NCBI GenBank assembly: GCA_022511485.1
Contig: JAFLUJ010000313.1
Coordinates: 1-13,635 of the forward strand
Reading direction: 5' to 3'
Source: Oscillospiraceae bacterium
GTDB lineage: Bacteria > Bacillota > Clostridia > Oscillospirales > Ruminococcaceae
DNA: 13,635 bases
Part shown: positions 6,378 to 13,368 of the stretch, piece by piece
How positions within the stretch are numbered: the stretch's first letter is position 1
Layout: each line of letters starts with the position of its first letter
Notes under the pieces: generated by a model
Seen by the model: the letters and a program-made list of their open reading frames with translations, nothing else
What the model was told of the DNA's origin: nothing
The model's database searches: none
Position numbers and translations under genes: made by a program

Positions 6378-7681
6378 TACCCTTTTATAATTTTTATGAT
6401 ATTTTTTTCCTCGGGACACTCAGTTTTGTCTCCGAACCGGAAAACACCTGCAAAATCAGCAGCTATACCCTCCAGATCACATTCGGAGGATGTGTACAGC
6501 ACCGCCAGACGATCTCCCTTGCAGACCTCGTCACCCACAGTCCTGTCAAAGACGATCCCCGCCGACGAATCAACATCGTCCTCTTTTTTGGAGCGTCCCG
6601 CTCCCAGACTAAGAGAGATCAGACCCGTTTTCTCGCAGGATATACCTGTTATGAAACCGTCCCTGTCAGCAAAAATTTCTTTTTTCTTCTTTGGAGAAGC
6701 AAAAAGCCCATAGTCATCAATGACCCCAGGATCTCCCCCCTGAAGCTCTATCATCTTTGAAAGTCTCTCCAAAGCCTTTCCGGAAGCAACCGCCTTTTCT
6801 GCCATAACACGGCACTCCTCAGCAGTGCCAAGACCTGCAATGGAGATCATCTCAGACGCCAGCGCAAGGGATACCTCCCACAGATCCTTGGGAGCATTTC
6901 CTTTCAGAGCTTCAATAGCCTCTATGACCTCCAAGGAGTTGCCTACAGAATGTCCCAAAGGCTTGCTCATATCAGTAAGCAGAGCTGAGCACTTCCTGCC
7001 TGCAAGCCGACCTGCACGAACCATAAGCTCAGCAAGCTTTTCAGCGTCTTCGGCAGTTTTCATAAAAGCACCGTCCCCGACCTTTACGTCCAGAACGATG
7101 CCATCAGCACCTGTTGCGATCTTTTTGCTCATTATTGACGAGCATATGAGAGGTATGCTGTCCACAGTGGCAGTAGCATTTCTCAGTGCATAGATCTTCT
7201 TATCCGCAGGCACAAGAGAACCGCTCTGACCCGCAACAGCCAGACCGTTTTTGCGAAGTATATCCGTGAAGCGCTCATAGGAAAGCTCTGTCCTGAATCC
7301 CGGTATAGACTCCAGCTTGTCAATAGTGCCTCCCGTGTGACCAAGTCCCCGTCCCGACATTTTCGGAACATATACACCGCATGAAGCAGCAATAGGCGCA
7401 GCAATGAGAGTAGTCTTATCCCCTACTCCTCCCGTGCTGTGCTTGTCAACATTAAAGCCGCCTGTGTCCGGCTTCATCATCTCTCCCGAATGTGCCATGG
7501 ACATAGTAAGGTCAGCCGTTTCCCTGTCGGACATAGACCGCAAACATATAGCCATAAGCAGCGCGGACATCTGATAATCCGGAATATCGCCGGTCACATA
7601 TCCGTCAACTACCTGCTGTATTTCTTCCTGAGACAGCTCCCCTCCCTGCTTTTTTTTGGCAATTATCTCGTAAGTAGTCAT
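6374..7681 (-). CDS. pdp: Pyrimidine-nucleoside phosphorylase (thymidine/uridine phosphorylase)
   Basis: This 435-residue cytoplasmic enzyme phosphorolyses thymidine, deoxyuridine or uridine to the free base and (deoxy)ribose-1-phosphate in pyrimidine salvage. The family signature SGRGLGHTGGTIDKLE occurs at 109-124. The phosphate-binding segment DKHSTGGVGDKT spans 79-90, with K80 and S82. The base-binding segment YALRNATATVDSIPLI has R167, and S-x-x-SKK has K187. Length equals the Firmicute Pdp type. Thymidine phosphorylase DeoA is the alternative name for the same fold, and specificity cannot be settled here. The ATG at 7681 overlaps the stop of the SpoIID-like gene by four bases (ATGA), implying translational coupling. 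No deoxyribose-catabolic partners (deoB, deoC) are adjacent, which is unusual. No terminator follows before the next promoter. Confidence 0.95.
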   Translation of the reverse strand: MTTYEIIAKKKQGGELSQEEIQQVVDGYVTGDIPDYQMSALLMAICLRSMSDRETADLTMSMAHSGEMMKPDTGGFNVDKHSTGGVGDKTTLIAAPIAASCGVYVPKMSGRGLGHTGGTIDKLESIPGFRTELSYERFTDILRKNGLAVAGQSGSLVPADKKIYALRNATATVDSIPLICSSIMSKKIATGADGIVLDVKVGDGAFMKTAEDAEKLAELMVRAGRLAGRKCSALLTDMSKPLGHSVGNSLEVIEAIEALKGNAPKDLWEVSLALASEMISIAGLGTAEECRVMAEKAVASGKALERLSKMIELQGGDPGVIDDYGLFASPKKKKEIFADRDGFITGISCEKTGLISLSLGAGRSKKEDDVDSSAGIVFDRTVGDEVCKGDRLAVLYTSSECDLEGIAADFAGVFRFGDKTECPEEKNIIKIIKGY

Positions 7682-9081
7682 AGAACTTCAATTCCCGTAA
7701 AGTAATATTTTAATATCTGAGTATAGCTGTAACCCTGCTTAGCAAGGATATTCGCTCCGTTCTGGCTCATACCAACACCATGACCGTAGCCATATGTAGT
7801 GAATACAAAATCTTCCCCGTCAAAGTGAACATCGAAAGCCGCACTTTTCAGATTGTAACCGAAAACGCCTTCCCGCATTTTTCTTCCGCTGATAGTAGCC
7901 TGTCCGTCAATATCCACCTCATAAACATAGTTGCCGTCCACATAAGATAAGATCCTCATCCAGTTATAGGGATTTGCCGAAAGTGAGATACCAAGACAGC
8001 TTTCCAGCATAGACCTCATTCTGGATTCGCTGACCCTTGTTACCACTCCGTAGTTGGGATCATAGTCAGCATCAAAGGGACAGGATACGCTTTTCAGATA
8101 GGGTACGCTTCCTCCCCATACGTGCTCCGCATCGGCAGTGTATCCGGAAGAAGACGCCATATAGACTGTCTGAGCAACACTGCCGTTGTAGTAGCAGCAT
8201 ACGCCCCACACCTCGGAAACAAGGCTTTTAATATGATTTGACGGATTCTTCTTCACCAGTACAGATGGTGTAAGACCGTTGACATTATGATATTTTACAT
8301 AGGAGTAGGCAGCCACAGCCTGTGCCTTGATAGCCTCATCATTGAAGCTTTCAGAAATTTCGTTGTTAACGATCCAGCAAACCAGATCGTAAGCGTTTAC
8401 CGTTTGTGTTGACCCATTGAATTTAGCAGTAAATGTCTCACTTGTGGATGTATCATCGACCTGACCTACAGTTACAGTAGTTTCGTCCTGATCGTTTTTA
8501 TCATCCTCCCAGAAAAGGGTAACAACAATATCTGCATCATCAGAATATCCGTTATCCACTGTTGTCTGTTCAGTTTCAGAATATTCAGTCTCTGTTACGG
8601 TTGTGACCTCCGGATCGTCCACATCATCATCCTCGGGAACGTCATCATCTTCATCCTCTTCAGTAACAGGATAGGTCTCCGGCTCATCATCTTCCGGATA
8701 CTCTTCCTCCGGAGGCTCGGTATTTACAGTCCGTTCGGTTTCAGTCTCCCGATTTTTCTCGGACACTTCCGTCATGCTGATCATTGCCGGGACAGCCTCT
8801 ATATGTTCTGTGGTATTATCCAGCCAATCATCATCGTACTCCTCAGCGACCTCCGCTGTAGTGACCGAAACGACTTCTGTTTCAGCAGGCTCTATAACCT
8901 CAATTTCATCTTCATCAATAAGCGACTGATCTTCCGCTGTTTTTTCATCAGGTATGTAATATCCGGTAGCAAAGGGATCGTCCTCTACGTCCTCCACATC
9001 CGCAACAGCGAATGCAAAGGTGTAGAAGATCCCTACCATCAGAAATACCGCAACTACGCCGAGAGTAAGTCTCAGCTTCAT
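7678..9081 (-). CDS. SpoIID/LytB-domain protein on a long acidic stalk
   Basis: This 467-residue exported protein has an N-terminal signal or anchor segment at residues 4-26. A long low-complexity acidic and Thr/Pro-rich stalk follows (about 28-215, dominated by E, D, T and V). The C-terminal SpoIID domain is at about 228-465. SpoIID hallmarks are NNEISESFNDEAIKAQAVAA (239-258), whose first glutamate (E241) aligns with the catalytic one, SSSGYTADAEHVWGG (310-324), PYLKSV and YGHGVGMSQNGA (432-443). SpoIID enzymes are lytic transglycosylases that cleave denuded peptidoglycan glycan strands. Classical SpoIID lacks such a stalk, which suggests reach across a thick wall. The start ATG has GAAGGGGA (9085-9092) upstream. 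It lies 54 bp after sortase 1 and overlaps pdp by ATGA, so it probably belongs to the sortase operon. Confidence 0.88.
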   Translation of the reverse strand: MKLRLTLGVVAVFLMVGIFYTFAFAVADVEDVEDDPFATGYYIPDEKTAEDQSLIDEDEIEVIEPAETEVVSVTTAEVAEEYDDDWLDNTTEHIEAVPAMISMTEVSEKNRETETERTVNTEPPEEEYPEDDEPETYPVTEEDEDDDVPEDDDVDDPEVTTVTETEYSETEQTTVDNGYSDDADIVVTLFWEDDKNDQDETTVTVGQVDDTSTSETFTAKFNGSTQTVNAYDLVCWIVNNEISESFNDEAIKAQAVAAYSYVKYHNVNGLTPSVLVKKNPSNHIKSLVSEVWGVCCYYNGSVAQTVYMASSSGYTADAEHVWGGSVPYLKSVSCPFDADYDPNYGVVTRVSESRMRSMLESCLGISLSANPYNWMRILSYVDGNYVYEVDIDGQATISGRKMREGVFGYNLKSAAFDVHFDGEDFVFTTYGYGHGVGMSQNGANILAKQGYSYTQILKYYFTGIEVL

Positions 9082-9135
9082 CTGATCCCCTTCTTCCTAT
9101 TTTACAAAGCTTGTGCATAAAGCACGCCTGTCGAA

Positions 9136-10167
9136 TTACCCGGCAGGCTCAATATATGCGCCTCCGTTATATTTGTAATACACCGCAGGCCATTTTGGAT
9201 TAGGATTGACCTCAAAGCCTGACAGATCAATATTTTCCGTAGTTTCACCGCTTCTCAGCTTCCTTCCGATTATAACATGACGGGAAGGCTCCCACTCGTA
9301 AGAGCAAGTGGAAAGAGTGATGAACTTGTCGTTTTCATTAACATCAATACCGGTGTGAAAATGACTTCTGTCATTCAGCTCTTTGATAAATGTCTCAAAT
9401 GGATATGCGTCAGTGAAATTGATATAATTCTGATATTCAAACACATTTCCGTTGTCATGCTCAGGCTCAGTATTGATAATAAAGGACGCAATTATTACAT
9501 ATGTGCTTTGCTCATATCTGTTATCAAAGTAAATAAAAGGATTTTTCAGCCAGTATTTAGCATTCCATTTGTAATAATCCATTTCTCCGAACATCGTACC
9601 GTCTCTTTGATTGTGACCGTAAAGAATGATATTGTCCGACTGGAGATCTGCATAATCATTCACAACATTACGGAAATCAGCAAAAACCGTACCGCAGGAA
9701 CGCGTCTGACCGTAAATATTCTTTTTGAGATAGTAATCGTTGTCAGCAGCCTGTACAACAGCCTCATTGACACAATTCGGTATGGAAACATATCCCACAT
9801 AATCCGGATTTATCTCCATCATTTCCTCTGCGAAAGGCATGGTAACAAGCGGAGCTCTTATGATCTCTCCGTTTTCGTCTATTGTTGTAACAATTTCCGC
9901 AGAGACCTCCCCGGAAGCTACACTGCCGATCTGATTATATTTAGCTTTAAATTTGGAATGATTCTGCTTGGCTTCAAAAATATGGTAGAAATATACACCC
10001 AGAATAATTCCGCAAACGATAAGCGCCAGAATAGAGATAAGAACGATCACCTTACTCAGTATCTGGTTAGGAGTATCACCGCGCATTGGTATAAAGCTTT
10101 CGGAAAAGCTTTTTTTCTCTTTTGGCTTGTATCTGGGAGCCGACCGTACTTCATCTGACATTGCCAT
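9136..10167 (-). CDS. Class B sortase, cluster member 1
   Basis: This 343-residue membrane-anchored transpeptidase should cleave a sorting signal and attach the protein to peptidoglycan or another amine acceptor. It has a cytoplasmic N-terminus with FIPMRGD (25-31) next to a membrane helix (38-62). A short stalk contains EIVTTIDENGE (91-101). The sortase barrel has YGHN with catalytic H185 (183-186), TLSTC with C288 (284-288) and R296. The class B assignment rests on the TLSTC form and the long helix-containing insert (about 235-275). The C-terminus continues NPNPKWPAVYY, related to the tails of the other copies. The ATG at 10167 (MAMSD) is used; an ATG two codons later is possible. The gap from sortase 2 is 47 bp and contains a hairpin but no T-run. 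Confidence 0.92.
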   Translation of the reverse strand: MAMSDEVRSAPRYKPKEKKSFSESFIPMRGDTPNQILSKVIVLISILALIVCGIILGVYFYHIFEAKQNHSKFKAKYNQIGSVASGEVSAEIVTTIDENGEIIRAPLVTMPFAEEMMEINPDYVGYVSIPNCVNEAVVQAADNDYYLKKNIYGQTRSCGTVFADFRNVVNDYADLQSDNIILYGHNQRDGTMFGEMDYYKWNAKYWLKNPFIYFDNRYEQSTYVIIASFIINTEPEHDNGNVFEYQNYINFTDAYPFETFIKELNDRSHFHTGIDVNENDKFITLSTCSYEWEPSRHVIIGRKLRSGETTENIDLSGFEVNPNPKWPAVYYKYNGGAYIEPAG

Positions 10168-10206
10168 AACTGATCCATCCTTTCTCCTTATCTTTATTTC
10201 TGCACC

Positions 10207-10226
10207 GTCAGCTATTATGAGCTGAC
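10207..10226 (-). other. Hairpin spanning the stop codon of the long sortase
   Basis: GTCAGCT and AGCTGAC form a perfect 7 bp stem (10207-10213 with 10220-10226) around a 6 nt loop. The TAATAG double stop of sortase 2 lies in the loop and the adjoining stem base. No T-run follows on the - strand, so it is not a normal terminator. RNA protection or partial attenuation within the operon is possible. Confidence 0.35.
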
Positions 10227-12353
10227 CTCTGATCCACTGCCGTCCTCTGCACTGCCGATCTCAGTTTCACTGTTTCCTGATCCACTGTCCCCGGCTTCAC
10301 TGTCTCCCGTTTCGCTGCTGCCTTCCGAACCGCTTTCCGTCTCACTGACGTCCGAACTTTCGTTACCGTCCGGAGCAGTCTCCGTACCGGTATCGCTGAT
10401 TTCCGAAGGGATCACCGTCTCTGAAGTCACCTCTGTCTCCGGAGGGACAGTCGTCACTGTAGTGACTTCAGTTTCTTCGACCGGAGCTTCCGTTTCCTTA
10501 GCCGTAGTCTCCGTCCTGACATTCCTCTTGTTAAGGGATTTCTCACTGGTAACCACCTCGGAAAGCTCCTCCTCGGAAGGATCATTTTCATCCTCCTCAT
10601 CAGATGTAAACCCGGACATGATAGCGTCCCAGTCAACTCCCTGAGCGTATGGATTGAGCCGCGCCGTTGAAAAATCGTAATCAGCCACAGACTCACCGTC
10701 ACGAAGCTTTCTTGCGAAAACCACAAACCTTGAATCGGTAAACTCGTTTGAACAGGTGGACAGACACAGCAGCTGATCCCCGTACTGAACATCAACAGGG
10801 GAAATTATCTGGTTGCGCTTCTGTATCTCGTCCAGATACCAGTTGAAGGTCTCTTCATCATTTATCTGATCTATATAATCATGATAGTGGAAAACAATAC
10901 CGTTGCTGTCCTGCTTTTCATAAACGTGAGTAACAAAGAATCCGTATACAAGGTATTCGTTTGTCTCAGTTTCAGTGCTGAATCTGACAACAGGATTTTC
11001 CTGATAGAAGGGCACGTCCTGCTTGTAATATTTCAGTCTGCCGAACATCGTACCATCCTCCTGATTGTGACCATAAATCACAATATTCGGGGAGGTGTAT
11101 TCATCCGTAAGGCTGCACCTGTAATCCATAAAGATAGTACCCGCCTTGTTGTATCCGCCGGAGATCTTTGTCTTGAGATAATATTCGTTGTCATCGCCCT
11201 GAACTACCGGCTCGTAAATATCACAGCCGGGGATCTCCAGATAGCCCACATAATCCTCATTGATCTCCTTATAATACTCAGCCACGTTCAGATTATGCTC
11301 CGCTATCTCCTCCGGGGTCGGAGGGATCGTCACCACGTTTCCGTCACTGTCAATAGTAGTAGCAACAGTAGTCACAATGACGCTCTGATTTGATTCCTGT
11401 ATGTCTTTTGCTTCATCGGACTGGATAAGAGTGCTTATCAGCATGATCCCCGCACCGATAAAGACGATAACAGCAACAAGGAAAATGATCTTTCTTATGA
11501 TCTCACCTACACTGTCACCCTTTACAGGAAATATCGCTTTAGCAAATCTGGCAAGCCATATATCATTTATATCATCGGAAATTTCCATAGTCTCACTTGC
11601 AATATTTTTCTCAGCCGTCTCACTTTCAGACATTTTCACCGCTGTCTTGTTTACGTCAGACTTATCCCCTGTCTTGCTTCCAGCGGACTTCTCTACCGTC
11701 TTACCTCCTGCGGATTTCTCCACCGTCCTGCTCCCTGCGGATTTCTCCGTCCCATCGCTTCCGGCAGGCTTGCCGGTCTTCGCATTGTCAGATCTCTTAT
11801 TGTCCGCACCGGATCTTTCTTTGTCCTCAGCCGTACTGCTTTTGCCGCTTTCCGGCTTGGTCTTGCTGTCCTTGTCACCCTCACTGCGCTTATCATCATG
11901 CTTTACTATATCAGACCTTGTATGTCCGCTTTTCAAACTGTCTGCTTTGTTCAGATTTTTTTCTTTATTTCTGACAACCTTTTCATCCCGGCTGTCTTCT
12001 TTATTCCGACCGACCTTTTTATCACGATCGTCCTTTTTGTCATGGCTGTCCTTATTATCCTGACCGTCCCTGCCGTCGTCATCGAACTGACTGAGCACCG
12101 CGGCAGCATCTCCGAGATCCACACTCTTGCCGTCATAGGTATCGGAAAGTATTGGAAGCTCCTCCGCACCGATCTCTTCCCAGGTGTGCTCCGGTTCAGG
12201 ACCTACAAAGGTTTCCTGAACGATCTCAATATCGTCAGTGTCATCATCGTTAATGGAAATTTCCTCGGAAATTTCCATATCGGATGTATTTTTATGACTG
12301 TGATATTCAGCCAGAATATCATCTAAGGTAATTTTTTTATCATCCCTTGGCAT
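10215..12353 (-). CDS. Oversized class B sortase with repetitive cytoplasmic and extracellular extensions, cluster member 2
   Basis: At 712 residues this is more than twice the usual sortase length. The order is an acidic N-terminus (1-93), a hexapeptide charged repeat (96-137), a K/S/D-rich stretch, a nonapeptide EKSAG repeat (about 197-232), the juxtamembrane motif IFPVKGD (274-280) and one membrane helix (289-310). A stalk with TTIDSDGNVV (332-341) leads to the sortase domain (about 360-560). YGHN has H429, LSTC has C534 and R542 is in SRF. The tail LNPYAQGVDWDAI (566-578) is followed by an acidic S/E/T/G-rich C-terminus (about 583-712). If the single helix orients as in other class B sortases, about 285 residues are cytoplasmic and the last 135 extracellular. 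The catalytic residues are intact, so it is probably active. GAGGT lies 8 nt before the ATG; the gap from sortase 3 is 15 bp. Confidence 0.9.
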   Translation of the reverse strand: MPRDDKKITLDDILAEYHSHKNTSDMEISEEISINDDDTDDIEIVQETFVGPEPEHTWEEIGAEELPILSDTYDGKSVDLGDAAAVLSQFDDDGRDGQDNKDSHDKKDDRDKKVGRNKEDSRDEKVVRNKEKNLNKADSLKSGHTRSDIVKHDDKRSEGDKDSKTKPESGKSSTAEDKERSGADNKRSDNAKTGKPAGSDGTEKSAGSRTVEKSAGGKTVEKSAGSKTGDKSDVNKTAVKMSESETAEKNIASETMEISDDINDIWLARFAKAIFPVKGDSVGEIIRKIIFLVAVIVFIGAGIMLISTLIQSDEAKDIQESNQSVIVTTVATTIDSDGNVVTIPPTPEEIAEHNLNVAEYYKEINEDYVGYLEIPGCDIYEPVVQGDDNEYYLKTKISGGYNKAGTIFMDYRCSLTDEYTSPNIVIYGHNQEDGTMFGRLKYYKQDVPFYQENPVVRFSTETETNEYLVYGFFVTHVYEKQDSNGIVFHYHDYIDQINDEETFNWYLDEIQKRNQIISPVDVQYGDQLLCLSTCSNEFTDSRFVVFARKLRDGESVADYDFSTARLNPYAQGVDWDAIMSGFTSDEEDENDPSEEELSEVVTSEKSLNKRNVRTETTAKETEAPVEETEVTTVTTVPPETEVTSETVIPSEISDTGTETAPDGNESSDVSETESGSEGSSETGDSEAGDSGSGNSETEIGSAEDGSGSEVSS
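11659..11766. repeat. Four tandem 27 bp units inside the long sortase gene
   Basis: Units at 11659-11685, 11686-11712, 11713-11739 and 11740-11766 align end to end without gaps. The middle two are the most alike (GACTTCTCTACCGTC versus GATTTCTCCACCGTC at their starts). They encode a nonapeptide repeat read as TVEKSAGGK, TVEKSAGSK and variants on the - strand. Being a multiple of three, the array can change copy number without shifting the frame. Confidence 0.75.
11943..12068. repeat. Degenerate 18 bp / hexapeptide repeat inside the long sortase gene
   Basis: Residues 96-137 of the long sortase read as seven consecutive hexapeptides: DGQDNK, DSHDKK, DDRDKK, VGRNKE, DSRDEK, VVRNKE and KNLNKA. 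The pattern is xx(R/H/Q)(D/N)(K/E/N)(K/E). The DNA repeats with an 18 bp period. The product is an alternating-charge, probably unfolded or extended helical stretch on the cytoplasmic side. Confidence 0.65.
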
Positions 12354-12368
12354 ATATAAAGACCTCGG

Positions 12369-13355
12369 TTATCTGCTGTAAATATAGCTGTAGTCCGGCT
12401 CCAGCATATCAGTATTGATCTCGGCAAGAGAGGTGTCGACCTCAGGGCTTTCACCATCCCGGACGCGCCTGCCGATAACAACAAATCTTGACTGGTCAAA
12501 CTCATTTGAGCAAGTAGAGAGGGTCATATACTTGTCATTTTCATCAAAATCCACACCGGTGTTGATACCCGTCCTTGCCATTATATTCTCCTTGAACTTA
12601 TCAAAATTCCGTTCTCCGACGAAATTGACATAGTTATGGTAATCGAATATAACGCCGTCTCTGGTCTGCTCCGGCAGAACCTCAATGACAAACATTGCAA
12701 TTATCTTATATGTATACTCCCCGTAAAGACTTGTGTAGGTAAAGGTAGGATTCTCCTGATAGAAGCTGAAATTCCTTGTGTTGTCCTTTTTGACCTTGTA
12801 TTTTTTCAAAGAACCGAACATGGAATTGTCCGCCTGATTATGACCATATACAATAACGTTATCGGTCTGGTTGAAATCATAGTCATTTATTACACAGCGA
12901 TAATCAACGAAGATATGTCCAGCCTTATTTCTGTTGCCGTTAAAATCCTTGTCGATATAGAAATCATTGTTATCCGTCTGTACAACAACATCATTTACCT
13001 CAGTGTTGGGGACCTTTATCCAACCGGCGGTATCCGGATTCTGAGCTTTAAGGTCGTTAAATGCGTCAAGCATAACAAGCGGAGGCGGAGCAGTAGTAAC
13101 AGTTTCATCTTCCTCCTGAGGAGGCTCTGTTGTAGTAGCCTGAGTTATGACTGTAATGTCATCCGCAAAAGCCTGCTGCCTGTCTTTTTTAGACTGACGG
13201 TTCTTAGCTATCCCGATAAAATACACAGCCAGAATCACAAGCGCCACAAGAAGCACCGCCGTTGCAATAAGAGTCACCGTTTTGCGTGTGACAGCCTGTG
13301 CCGAATCTCCCTTCTGAGGAATGAACTCACTAATAAAGCTTTTCTTATCTGCCAT
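12369..13355 (-). CDS. Class B sortase, cluster member 3
   Basis: This 328-residue membrane-anchored sortase has the N-terminal cytoplasmic motif FIPQKGD (11-17) and a membrane helix at about 26-50. A Thr/Pro/Glu-rich stalk follows (about 68-94). The sortase domain has H172 in YGHN (170-173), C282 in TLSTC (278-282) and R290 in SRF. It ends EPDYSYIYSR, close to the tail of sortase 4. It is the most ordinary member of the cluster by length. The ATG at 13355 has GAAGGG (13363-13368) 7 nt upstream, directly abutting the stop codon of sortase 4, so translation is probably coupled. The cognate sorting signal cannot be inferred because no candidate substrate is in the window. Confidence 0.93.
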   Translation of the reverse strand: MADKKSFISEFIPQKGDSAQAVTRKTVTLIATAVLLVALVILAVYFIGIAKNRQSKKDRQQAFADDITVITQATTTEPPQEEDETVTTAPPPLVMLDAFNDLKAQNPDTAGWIKVPNTEVNDVVVQTDNNDFYIDKDFNGNRNKAGHIFVDYRCVINDYDFNQTDNVIVYGHNQADNSMFGSLKKYKVKKDNTRNFSFYQENPTFTYTSLYGEYTYKIIAMFVIEVLPEQTRDGVIFDYHNYVNFVGERNFDKFKENIMARTGINTGVDFDENDKYMTLSTCSNEFDQSRFVVIGRRVRDGESPEVDTSLAEINTDMLEPDYSYIYSR

Positions 13356-13368
13356 AAAAAGACCCTTC

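Noticed and set aside
9104..9153. Inverted repeats between sortase 1 and the SpoIID-like gene as a terminator
   Set aside because: The stems are 4-5 bp with no T-run on the - strand; continuous transcription is more likely.
9277..10158. 293-codon open frame on the + strand opposite sortase 1
   Set aside because: It is antisense to a gene with complete catalytic motifs, resembles no protein family and has no ribosome binding site; it is a by-product of codon composition.
10215..10600. C-terminal tail of the long sortase as a cell-wall sorting signal
   Set aside because: There is no LPXTG/NPXTN-like motif followed by a hydrophobic helix and basic tail; it is acidic to the last residue.
11659..11766. 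Possible CRISPR-like or intergenic repeat array
   Set aside because: The 27 bp units are contiguous with no spacers and stay in frame within a coding sequence, so they are a coding tandem repeat.
11401..12063. 220-codon open frame on the + strand opposite the long sortase
   Set aside because: Its Ser/Leu/Pro-rich low-complexity sequence is simply the reverse reading of the charged repeats.
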